Shown: positions 1 to 6,423, counted from the first letter of the stretch. The stretch: 8,667 nt of DNA from Kiritimatiellales bacterium (GCA_015486775.1 WFRA01000282.1:1-8667), one strand, 5' to 3'. Notes: generated by a model not told the origin, from the sequence alone. Translations and numbers: made by a program.

Positions 1-1025
1 ACGAAACCCTGATTCCGAACTATGGCGGGCAGTTTGGCGGGTTCGGGCCGATGCCAGACAAGAAGATCAGCGGCTTCCCCGGCCATCCGCTGTGGGACTG
101 GGGGGTGTTCCCCGAACGCGACGACCAGATGCCCGACTACCAGATCGCGACCTGGGCGGGGAAGCGGCTGGCGGAAAAGCGGGATCGTCCGCTCTGGCTG
201 GGCGTCGGGTTCTACCGCCCGCACGTTCCCCAGTTCGCGCCGCAGAAGTGGTTCGACCTCTACCCGCCCGAAACGCTCCGGCTTCCCGCCGTGGCTGAAA
301 ACGACCTGAAGGATGTTCCAGTCTATGGCATCGACCTCACCCGCCTGAAGCATGTTTCCCCGACCATGGAATGGGTGGAGAAAAACAACCAGTGGAAGCC
401 GTTGGTGCGGAGCTATCTGGCCTGCGTCAGCTTTGTCGACCACCAGGTGGGGCGCGTGCTCGACGCCCTCGATGCGAGCCCGTACGCGGACAACACCATC
501 GTGGTGCTCTTTGGCGACCACGGTTTCCACCTTGGCGAGAAGGAGCGCTTTGCCAAGCGCAGCCTTTGGCAGGACGGCGCCGGAACGCCGCTCATCATCG
601 CCGGCCCGGGGGTTGTCCGGGGCGGGCGGTGCGACAAGCCGGTGCAGCTGCTCGACATCTACCCCACGCTGCTCGATCTGGCCGGGCTTGCCGCCGACCC
701 GTCGCTCGAAGGGCACTCGCTCAAGCCCCTGCTGGAGAACCCGGATGCCGGGTGGCCCTATTTCGCCCGGTGCAGCTTTGGCCCCGGCAATGTCGCCATC
801 GTTTCCGAACAGTATCGGTACATCCACTACAACGACGGCTCCGAAGAGCTCTACGACCGGAAGGCCGATCCTAACGAATGGAACAACCTGGCCGGAAATC
901 CCGAAAAGAAAGCGGTGCTTGCACGCTACCGGACAAAGCTGCCCAAAACCTTCCACCCCCTTCTCGGGGAGGGTTCCACCGGCCACGCGGCGTACGAGGC
1001 GACGGAGGCAAGGAGGGGGAAATGA
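1..1025 (+). CDS. Sulfatase, iduronate-2-sulfatase-like, C-terminal part (5' end outside window)
   Basis: This is a type I (formylglycine) sulfatase that would hydrolyse sulfate esters from glycans. The reading frame is open from base 3 and encodes about 340 residues to the TGA at 1023-1025. The N-terminal catalytic CxPSR-type motif lies outside the window. Visible family signatures are GFYRPHVPQFAPQKWFDLYP (about 210-269), typical of the iduronate-2-sulfatase group, and GDHGFHLGEK (about 513-542), the metal/active-site Asp-His segment followed by a lysine-rich stretch and LWQD. The C-terminal subdomain has the usual QLLDIYPTLLDLAGL and ELYDRKADPNEWNNLA motifs. The true substrate is not readable here; position ahead of rhaM and an aldolase suggests a sulfated rhamnose- or fucose-containing polysaccharide (inference). 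Export cannot be judged because the N-terminus is missing. The stop overlaps the permease start as ATGA. Confidence 0.93.
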   Translation, partial: ETLIPNYGGQFGGFGPMPDKKISGFPGHPLWDWGVFPERDDQMPDYQIATWAGKRLAEKRDRPLWLGVGFYRPHVPQFAPQKWFDLYPPETLRLPAVAENDLKDVPVYGIDLTRLKHVSPTMEWVEKNNQWKPLVRSYLACVSFVDHQVGRVLDALDASPYADNTIVVLFGDHGFHLGEKERFAKRSLWQDGAGTPLIIAGPGVVRGGRCDKPVQLLDIYPTLLDLAGLAADPSLEGHSLKPLLENPDAGWPYFARCSFGPGNVAIVSEQYRYIHYNDGSEELYDRKADPNEWNNLAGNPEKKAVLARYRTKLPKTFHPLLGEGSTGHAAYEATEARRGK

Positions 1026-2420
1026 GCGAAGAAAAACAGTGGCGAGTTCGAGCGTGAGCCGGTTCCCGAATCGAAGACGCGCGGGCTGAAGGCTTTTGTG
1101 GGCATGTATGCCGGCGAGCACTGCGCCGGGACGGAGCTGATGATTGGCCCGCTGTTTGTTGCGGCGGGCGTGAGCGCGTTCGATGTGGTCTTTGGCTTGC
1201 TGCTCGGCAATCTGCTGGCGGTGCTCAGCTAGATGTTTCTGACGGCACCCATCGCGGTGCGGACGCGGCTGACGCTCTACTACCAGCTCGAAAAAATCTG
1301 CGGGCGCAATCTGGTCACCCTCTACAACCTCGCCAACGGAGTGATGTTCTGTTTTCTCGCGGGGTCGATGATCACCGTTTCGGCGACGGCGGTGGGGGTC
1401 TGGTTCCACTTTCCCATGCCGGGACTCAACGACCTTCTGCCCAACAGCGTGGGCTGGGTGCTGGCCGTGCTGGCGATCGGCGGGCTGATCTCGGTGATTG
1501 CCGCCTAGGGCTACGACACCGTCTCGAAGGTGGCCAACATTGCGGCACCGTGGATGGTGCTGGTCTTCCTCGCCTTCGGCATTGTCGGCATGCGCCAGTT
1601 TATCGAAGTGACGGGCGCGGAGGTCAACTCGCTTTCCAGCCTTTGGGAACTTTGCACCACCCACATTTGGAAAGGGGGTGACCCGCTGCCGGGGCAGGTC
1701 AAGTTTACCTTCTGGCACGTCACCTTCTTTGCCTGGTTCGCCAACATGGCGATGCACGTCGGCATGTCCGACCTCTCGGTGCTGCGCTTCGCGAAAAAGT
1801 CGTGGTATGGCGCGGCCTCCGCCTCCGGCATGTATGTGGGCCATTTCATGGCGTGGCTGGCCGCTTCGATCCTCTATGCGCTGCAGCTGCACATCGACCC
1901 CGCCAACACCGACGTGCTGCCCGGGCCGCTGGCCTACCGCGCCGCCGGGGTCGCCGGGCTGCTCTGCGTGATCGTTGCCGGATGGACCACCGCCAACCCC
2001 ACCATCTACCGCGCCGGGCTCGCCTTCCAGGCCATCATGCCGAAAAAGTCGCGCTTTGCCGTAACGATCTTTGCCGGATTGCTTGCCACGTTCGCCGGCA
2101 TGTTCCCGGCCATCGCCATGCGCCTGCTCGGCTTCGTGGCGCTCTATGGTTTGGTTCTGATGCCGATGGGCGCGGTGGTGTTTGCCGACTTCTGGATCTT
2201 TCCAAAGCTTGAACTCCGGCAACACTATGCCGAGCATCGCGGCCTATCGATCAACTGGGCGGCGGGTGCGGCCTGGCTGGTCACGCTGGCCGTCTGCGTG
2301 GCGCTGGTCAAGTCGGGCCACCCGGCGTTCCAGCTCTACTTCGTGGCACTACCGGGCTGGTTCATCGCCACGGGGATCTATATTGTTCTGAGCAAACTGA
2401 TGCAAAAGGGAGAGGCCTAA
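1022..2420 (+). pseudogene. NCS1-family (cytosine/purine permease-like) transporter, interrupted by one frameshift and two in-frame TAG codons
   Basis: The start is ATG at 1022, overlapping the sulfatase stop (ATGA) and preceded by AAGGAGG at 1010-1016. From this ATG the frame ends after 11 codons. Skipping one A in the A5 run at 1032-1036 joins MSEE to NSGEFEREPVPESK and a frame that runs to the TAA at 2418-2420, broken only by TAG at 1230-1232 and 1506-1508. Repaired, it is about 465 residues, normal for NCS1 symporters. Family traits: GMYAGEH, NLLAVLS, APIAVRTRLTLYYQLEKI, NIAAPWM, MHVGMSDLSVLRFAKK and TTANPTIYRAGLAFQA, among many hydrophobic segments. The first TAG sits where NCS1 proteins have Trp (LLAVLS[W]MFLTAPIA); the second (VIAA[?]GYDTV) most simply was TGG too. 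NCS1 proteins usually carry nucleobases; the neighbours hint at a sugar-related substrate. It is a young pseudogene, a split/readthrough gene, or an assembly error. Family call is firm; functional status is not. Confidence 0.85.
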
Positions 2421-2596
2421 TGAAAAAAATCGCGGAAACCGTCTCGTATCTGGCACTCGCCCTGGTGGTCGTTGCGCCGTCGCTTTTCTACGCGGAAAAA
2501 ATCACGCTGGAGGCCAGCAAGCAGCTTCTGTTGTTGGCCACCATCGTCTGGTTCGCCAGCACCCCCCTCTGGATGGGGCGGAAGAGGGAAGGTTGA
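2420..2596 (+). CDS. Small two-helix membrane protein coupled to the permease
   Basis: This is a 58-residue ORF starting at ATG 2420, whose first base is the last base of the permease TAA (TAATG), with an AGGGAGAGG ribosome site at 2407-2415. The product begins MKKIAETVSYLALALVVVAP, so residues about 8-24 form one hydrophobic helix. A short polar link (YAEKITLEASKQ, about 24-35) follows, then a second hydrophobic helix (LLLLATIVWFASTPLWM, about 36-52) and a basic tail (GRKREG), favouring cytoplasmic ends. I do not recognise a named family. Stop-start overlap with the transporter suggests a stoichiometric partner, stabiliser or accessory subunit of that permease (inference). It is intact although the permease is broken. 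Its stop codon lies inside a heptad repeat array. Confidence 0.75.
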   Translation: MKKIAETVSYLALALVVVAPSLFYAEKITLEASKQLLLLATIVWFASTPLWMGRKREG

Positions 2597-2620
2597 AACA
2601 GGAAACTTGAAACGGGAAAC
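2593..2620 (+). repeat. Heptad tandem array, four units ending GAAAC
   Basis: The units TTGAAAC, AGGAAAC, TTGAAAC and GGGAAAC follow one another without a gap, so the array is also two 14-mers differing at a single base (A/G at 2600/2614). The first unit contains the TGA stop of the small membrane protein. It lies between that gene and rhaM, just upstream of a TAATACGCAA decamer (2627-2636) also found at the panB array. Confidence 0.75.
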
Positions 2621-2654
2621 CTGTCCTAATACGCAACACGAAAGAGGAAAAACC

Positions 2655-2969
2655 ATGATTCGAAATGCATTTAAAATGAAGCTCAAGCCGGGGTGTGTCG
2701 AGGAATACAAAAAACGCCACGACGAAATCTGGCCGGAGCTGGCGCAAGTCCACACCGACGCGGGCATCTCCGACTACTCCATCTATTTCGACGAGGAGTC
2801 GCTGTCGCTTTTTGCGTTTCAGAAGTTGTCCGACGGCAACACCGCTGGTAGCCTGAAGGATCTTGAAATTGTAAAGAAGTGGTGGGACTACATGGCGGAT
2901 CTGATGGAGACCAACCCGGACAGCAGCCCGGTGGTCGAACCGCTCCGCGAAGTGTTCCATATGGATTGA
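2655..2969 (+). CDS. rhaM: L-rhamnose mutarotase
   Basis: RhaM interconverts the alpha and beta anomers of L-rhamnose so the sugar can enter isomerisation; it is cytoplasmic and dimeric in known members. The product from ATG 2655 is 104 residues, the same length as E. coli RhaM. It keeps MIRNAFKMKLKPG at the start, Tyr18 and the catalytic His22 (EEYKKRHDEIWPEL), the Trp pair 76-77 (KKWWDYMADLM) and the C-terminal NPDSSPVVEPLREVFHMD block. A longer frame reaching back to 2472 is rejected because the family start and the AGAGG site (2643-2647) fix the ATG at 2655. It sits between the permease/small-protein pair and the class II aldolase, consistent with deoxysugar catabolism. RhaM-like proteins can act on other 6-deoxysugars, so L-fucose use is not excluded. 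Confidence 0.95.
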   Translation: MIRNAFKMKLKPGCVEEYKKRHDEIWPELAQVHTDAGISDYSIYFDEESLSLFAFQKLSDGNTAGSLKDLEIVKKWWDYMADLMETNPDSSPVVEPLREVFHMD

Positions 2970-2976
2970 ATCTGTG

Positions 2977-3026
2977 GGATGGAACTCCAGTTCCGTCTTT
3001 TTATGGACGAGGCTGGAGCCTCATCC
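2977..3026 (+). repeat. Twin 22-nt imperfect palindromes (REP/BIME-like)
   Basis: The first palindrome (2977-2998) has arms GGATGGAACT and AGTTCCGTCT around CC. The second (3005-3026) has arms GGACGAGGCT and AGCCTCATCC around GG. They are separated by TTTTAT. In + strand RNA the first pairs fully if G-U pairs are allowed, and it leads into a T5 run (2998-3002), so it might act as a weak terminator or mRNA stabiliser between rhaM and the aldolase. The paired layout resembles dispersed REP/BIME elements; copy number elsewhere is unknown. Confidence 0.65.
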
Positions 3027-3053
3027 TACGTCTAATTTGGCAAGGAGTAAAAA

Positions 3054-4106
3054 ATGACTGACCTGAAAACGATTGTTGAACTGTCGCATGAATTTGGAAC
3101 AACCGACTATGTGAAGGGCGGGGGAGGCAACACCTCCGTGAAGAATGGAACCACGCTGTGGGTTAAGCCTTCCGGCACGACCCTTGCGGGGATGGAGGAA
3201 AAAACCTTCGTGCAGATGGATCGCGCGAAGATCAACGAGCTCTATGCCGTGGAGACCCCATCCGAACCCGCCGCCCGCGAGGAGCTGGTGAAAAACCTGA
3301 TGGCCGGGGCGGTCGAAAACGAAGCGGGCCGCCCCTCGGTCGAGGCGCCGCTGCACAATGTTTTCGATGCCAGGTTTGTGGTCCACACCCATCCGGCCCT
3401 GGTGAACGGGCTGACCTGCGCCACGGGCGGCGAAGCCGCCTGCAAGCGGCTCTGGCCCGATGCGCTGTGGGTGGAATATATCGACCCCGGCTACACGCTC
3501 TGCATGGAGGTGCGCAAGCGCATCGAAGCCTACAAGGCCGCCATCGGAAACCAGCCCGCCCTGCTGGTGCTGCAAAACCACGGCATCTTTGTTTCGGCCG
3601 ACACGCCGGAGGAAATCCGCGCACTCTATGTCCGCGTGATGGATGCGCTCAAGGCGGAATATTTCGCTGCTGGAATCGTCCAGACCCTGGAAGTTCCCGA
3701 GGGCGAAAAGTCGCCGGAGACCGAAGCGAAAATCCAAACCCTGTTTGGCGACGATGCCGCCTTTGTGGCCTCCTCGGAAATGTTTGCCTATGCGCCGGGG
3801 CCGATCACCCCCGACCACCTGGTCTATTCCAAAGCCTTCCCGTTCACCGCCGAACTGACGGAGGAGGCGGTGGCGCAATACAAGGCCGAGCGCGGCTATG
3901 CGCCGAAGGTCGTGGTGGCGGCAAACCGCGTCCACGGGATCGGGACTTCGCGGAAAAACGCCGACCTCGCCCTGGAATTTGCGCAGGACGGCGCGCTGGT
4001 CATGCAGCTGTCCGGAGCCTTCGGCGGAATCAACTATATGGACGATGCTGCCCGCGAATTTATCGAAAACTGGGAAGTCGAGTCCTACCGCCAAAAGCAG
4101 ATGTAG
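3054..4106 (+). CDS. Class II aldolase/adducin family protein, rhamnulose-1-phosphate aldolase-like, stand-alone
   Basis: This is a zinc-dependent class II aldolase that would cleave a ketose-1-phosphate (L-rhamnulose-1-P or L-fuculose-1-P) into DHAP and L-lactaldehyde in the cytoplasm. The product is 350 residues. It shows KGGGGNTSVK (21-30, phosphate/DHAP site), KPSGTTL (38-44), PSVEAPLH with likely catalytic Glu97, the zinc ligands His111 and His113 (HTHP), and a third ligand His176 in LQNHGIFVSA. Residues about 215-350 form a C-terminal extension ending GGINYMDDAAREFIENWEVE. This resembles the aldolase half of bifunctional rhamnulose-1-phosphate aldolase/dehydrogenases, but no Rossmann dehydrogenase domain follows, since TAG ends it at 4104-4106. 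AAGGAG at 3042-3047 fixes the ATG at 3054. Adjacent rhaM favours rhamnose, but the sequence alone does not separate rhamnulose from fuculose phosphate. Confidence 0.85.
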   Translation: MTDLKTIVELSHEFGTTDYVKGGGGNTSVKNGTTLWVKPSGTTLAGMEEKTFVQMDRAKINELYAVETPSEPAAREELVKNLMAGAVENEAGRPSVEAPLHNVFDARFVVHTHPALVNGLTCATGGEAACKRLWPDALWVEYIDPGYTLCMEVRKRIEAYKAAIGNQPALLVLQNHGIFVSADTPEEIRALYVRVMDALKAEYFAAGIVQTLEVPEGEKSPETEAKIQTLFGDDAAFVASSEMFAYAPGPITPDHLVYSKAFPFTAELTEEAVAQYKAERGYAPKVVVAANRVHGIGTSRKNADLALEFAQDGALVMQLSGAFGGINYMDDAAREFIENWEVESYRQKQM

Positions 4107-4195
4107 GATTTGGGATTCATTGAACTACGCTTTTTTTTAACCGCAGAATGACGCGGAAGTAAGGGGAATGTTCGAATGCGGCTCTGCAACGAATT

Positions 4196-4201
4196 TATAA
4201 T
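4196..4201 (+). promoter_or_regulatory. Perfect -10 hexamer upstream of the DUF3108 gene
   Basis: TATAAT occurs 57 nt before the ATG at 4258, in the 151-nt gap after the aldolase. The -35 side is poor (TTCGAA at 4171-4176, 19-nt spacing). The gap also holds a T8 run (4131-4138) without a clear GC stem, and a degenerate 10-mer pair CCGCAGAATG/ACGCGGAAGT (4141-4160). A separate promoter here would fit the change from catabolic to housekeeping genes. Confidence 0.4.
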
Positions 4202-4228
4202 CCACAAAACACACGAACTACATGAAGC
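4202..4228 (+). repeat. Degenerate nonamer repeat, three units
   Basis: CCACAAAAC, ACACGAACT and ACATGAAGC follow one another with consensus ACAyGAAcy. A related pair, CCACGAAAT and ACACGGAAC, occurs after panB at 7335-7352. The units are short and diverged, so this is a modest call supported mainly by the second occurrence. Confidence 0.45.
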
Positions 4229-4257
4229 AAGTTCAATATATGGAAAAGGAGCGTTGC

Positions 4258-5028
4258 ATGAAAAAAGGAATCCATGTTTTGACGGCGGCCTTGTTGTTGG
4301 CCTGTTTCGCGCGGCCGGGGCGGTCGCAGGAGACCAATCGGCCGGGGAGGCCGCCCGCTTTCGAGGTCGGCGAAAAACTGACTTACAGCCTGGGGTGGCA
4401 GTTTGTCGTGGTGGGCCATGCCGTGTTGGAGGTTCTCCCGGACGAGGAGATCGACGGACGGCCCGTGCGCAGCTTCAAGATGACGGCCCGGACGGGGAAG
4501 GTGGTGAGCGGCATCTTCAAGGTGCGCGACAACCTTTCCTCGCTGGCCGAATATGACCTGAGCCGTTCGCTGGGCTACACCAAGATCCAGCGCGAAGGCA
4601 AGACCCGAAAGGATGTGACGGTGGATTTTGACTGGGAAAACCTCAACGCGCTCTATTTCGAGGCACTTGGTGGCGGAACCCACACGACCCCGATCCTAGA
4701 AAATACGTTGGATCCGCTCTCGGCCTTCTATTTTGTTCGGATGCAGGATTTCGGGGTGGGTTCGGTCATTAAGGGGCCGATGACCGATGGGAAGCGCTGT
4801 AAGAAGGCGGAGATCCGGGTGGTGGCCCGGGAGCGGATTAAGGTGAACGGCAAGAAATACGATACGTTCAAGCTTGTGCCCAACCTGAAGGAGGTCGGCG
4901 GCGTGTTTGAAAAGGAGAAGGATGCTGTGGTGGAGATCTGGGTGACGGCCGACCACCGCCATATCCCCGTGAAGCTGAAGAGCAAGGTGGCCGTTGGCAG
5001 CTTTGTGGCGGAGCTGGAAAACAAATGA
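4258..5028 (+). CDS. DUF3108 domain-containing secreted protein
   Basis: The product is 256 residues from ATG 4258, chosen over an upstream in-frame ATG at 4222 because AAGGAG (4246-4251) is ideally spaced and the protein then opens with a signal peptide (MKKGIHVLTAALLLAC). Cleavage after the SQ/QE region (about residue 24) or lipid attachment at Cys16 in LLAC are both possible, so periplasmic or lipoprotein location is inferred. The mature part begins FEVGEKLTYSLGWQFVVVGHA, the characteristic opening of DUF3108, followed by a predicted beta-rich barrel and ending KLKSKVAVGSFVAELENK. The molecular function of DUF3108 is not established; members are envelope-associated. It precedes dapF by 113 nt and may not be in the same transcript. 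Confidence 0.85.
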   Translation: MKKGIHVLTAALLLACFARPGRSQETNRPGRPPAFEVGEKLTYSLGWQFVVVGHAVLEVLPDEEIDGRPVRSFKMTARTGKVVSGIFKVRDNLSSLAEYDLSRSLGYTKIQREGKTRKDVTVDFDWENLNALYFEALGGGTHTTPILENTLDPLSAFYFVRMQDFGVGSVIKGPMTDGKRCKKAEIRVVARERIKVNGKKYDTFKLVPNLKEVGGVFEKEKDAVVEIWVTADHRHIPVKLKSKVAVGSFVAELENK

Positions 5029-5072
5029 AAAGAAGCTGGGGACGAAGGCCGGGAGGAAGGTCGATTCCGCGG

Positions 5073-5100
5073 TTGTATTCAGATGCCGTTGTGCAATAAT
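5073..5100 (+). promoter_or_regulatory. Possible sigma70-type promoter for dapF
   Basis: TTGTAT (5073-5078) and AATAAT (5095-5100) are separated by 16 nt and lie 42 nt before the dapF ATG. The -10 matches consensus at five of six positions, the -35 at three. Just downstream, TTCCCA-AA-TGGGAA (5109-5122) is a 14-bp inverted repeat that could serve as a binding site or leader hairpin. Confidence 0.35.
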
Positions 5101-5141
5101 CCGGCTCTTTCCCAAATGGGAAGCTATGGGCGTTCGGGACG

Positions 5142-5936
5142 ATGAAGATTTCTTTCACCAAAATGCACGGGGCGGGCAACGACTTCATGCTGGTCGACGA
5201 CCGTGCGCAGACGTTTCCGGTTGACGACGCCGCGTTTGTCCGGCGGATTTCTTCGCGCCGCACGGGGGTGGGCTGCGAGGGGATCATTTTGCTCCAACCT
5301 TCGGAAGTCGCCGACCTGCGGATGCGGTTTTTTAATCCCGACGGCAACGAGGTCGATATGTGCGGCAACGGGGCGCGCTGCCTTGCGCGGTTTGCATATG
5401 GCCTCGGCGCGGCACCGGTCAAGATGCAGATCGAAACGCGGGCGGGAACTGTGCGGGCCGAGGTGCTTGAAGACCGGATCTGCCTTGTTTTGACCAAACC
5501 CTCGGATTGGTGCCTGGGGCTCGATGCGGGGCTGGAATGGCCGGTCGATTTTGTGAATACGGGGGTTCCTCACGCGGTGGTTCGGGTGGAGGAGCTGGCC
5601 GACCTGGATCTTCCAGGGCTTGGAAGCACCCTGCGCCACCATGGATTGTTCGCCCCGGATGGAACGAATGCAAACTTTGTCAGGGTGGAGGAAGATGCTA
5701 CTTTGTCGATCCGTACCTACGAGCGCGGGGTGGAGGCGGAGACGCTGGCCTGCGGCACGGGCGCGGCGGCGGCGGCGCTGGTTGCCGTGCGGCGCGGTTG
5801 GGCCGAATTGCCGGTTGCGGTGCATTGCGCGGGCGGCTACGATCTGGTGATTGGTTCCGGTGCGGAGGGAACAACGCTCGCGGGCGGCGCCGAAACGGTA
5901 TTTGAAGGGGAGATCGAATATGGAGATCGGATTTAG
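5142..5936 (+). CDS. dapF: Diaminopimelate epimerase
   Basis: DapF converts LL- to meso-diaminopimelate without a cofactor, supplying lysine and peptidoglycan synthesis in the cytoplasm. The 264-residue product is of normal length and begins MKISFTKMHGAGNDFMLVDD. The two catalytic cysteines are present: Cys74 in VDMCGNGARC and Cys204 in TLACGTGAAA. Further family motifs are FFNPDGNEVDMCGNG (63-77), NTGVPHAVV (139-147), GTNANFV (174-180) and YERGVEAETLACGTGA (193-208). One variation is GVGCEG (42-47), where many homologues have G-x-G-A-D-G. The ATG at 5142 lacks a strong Shine-Dalgarno site, but the family start matches exactly. Its 3' end overlaps folK by 17 nt. Confidence 0.97.
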   Translation: MKISFTKMHGAGNDFMLVDDRAQTFPVDDAAFVRRISSRRTGVGCEGIILLQPSEVADLRMRFFNPDGNEVDMCGNGARCLARFAYGLGAAPVKMQIETRAGTVRAEVLEDRICLVLTKPSDWCLGLDAGLEWPVDFVNTGVPHAVVRVEELADLDLPGLGSTLRHHGLFAPDGTNANFVRVEEDATLSIRTYERGVEAETLACGTGAAAAALVAVRRGWAELPVAVHCAGGYDLVIGSGAEGTTLAGGAETVFEGEIEYGDRI

Positions 5937-6423
5937 CCTGGGTTCGAACATGTACAATCGCAAGCGGTTGCTGATGCAGGCGAAGAACCTGCTGCTCTCG
6001 GCACCGCGCACGCGCTTTGTGGACCAGTCGCCGATTTACGAAACCACGCCGGTGGATGTGAAGCCGGAGCATGCGGGGATGGCCTATCTCAATTCGGTGC
6101 TGGTTCTGGAGAGCGAGCTGCCGGTGGAGAGCTGGCTTTCATACATTGGAAAGATCGAGGCGAATCTGGGCCGCGTGCGGACGGAGGATCGCAACGCCCC
6201 GCGCCCGATCGATATCGACATTATCTACGCGGGCGACCAGGTGATCGACGGCGGTGCGCTGGAGGTGCCGCATCCGCGCTGGGCCGAGCGCCGATTCGTG
6301 GTGCAGCCGCTCTGCGACGTGCGACCCGGGCGGGTGATTCCCGAGTCGCACAAGCCGGTGTCCGAAATCCTCCGTTCGCTCCCCGCGGACGAGGGACTGA
6401 GTGTTTTTGACGAGAGGTGGTAG
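5920..6423 (+). CDS. folK: 2-amino-4-hydroxy-6-hydroxymethyldihydropteridine pyrophosphokinase (HPPK)
   Basis: HPPK transfers pyrophosphate from ATP to 6-hydroxymethyl-7,8-dihydropterin in folate synthesis. The product is 167 residues, slightly longer than E. coli HPPK (158). It has the opening FSLGSN (5-10), the ATP/metal signature LGRVRTEDRNAPRPIDIDII (83-102) with the paired aspartates Asp98 and Asp100 that bind magnesium, and VPHPRWAERRFVVQPL (116-131). The start is ATG 5920, inside the dapF 3' end, with AGGGGAG at 5906-5912; this gives MEIGFSLGSN, matching the family. The overlap implies translational coupling with dapF. A folK-panB-panC order is also found in other bacteria such as Pseudomonas. 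Confidence 0.95.
   Translation: MEIGFSLGSNMYNRKRLLMQAKNLLLSAPRTRFVDQSPIYETTPVDVKPEHAGMAYLNSVLVLESELPVESWLSYIGKIEANLGRVRTEDRNAPRPIDIDIIYAGDQVIDGGALEVPHPRWAERRFVVQPLCDVRPGRVIPESHKPVSEILRSLPADEGLSVFDERW

Noticed and set aside
1032..1036. Programmed frameshift at the permease start
   Set aside because: The A5 run lacks a canonical slippery heptamer and downstream structure, and the shift needed is +1; a homopolymer indel explains it more simply.
1230..1508. Reassignment of TAG as a sense codon in this genome
   Set aside because: Three intact genes in the window (aldolase, dapF, folK) end with TAG at their family-typical C-termini, so TAG acts as a normal stop.
3021..4094. A 357-codon open frame on the minus strand opposite the aldolase
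   Set aside because: It mirrors a clear class II aldolase with intact zinc-ligand motifs; its own translation shows no recognisable motif and is a by-product of GC-rich codon use.
4131..4138. Intrinsic terminator at the T8 run after the aldolase
   Set aside because: No GC-rich stem could be found directly upstream of the T run.
5124..6011. A 295-codon minus-strand frame opposite dapF
   Set aside because: It covers dapF with its two catalytic cysteine motifs and has no family features of its own.
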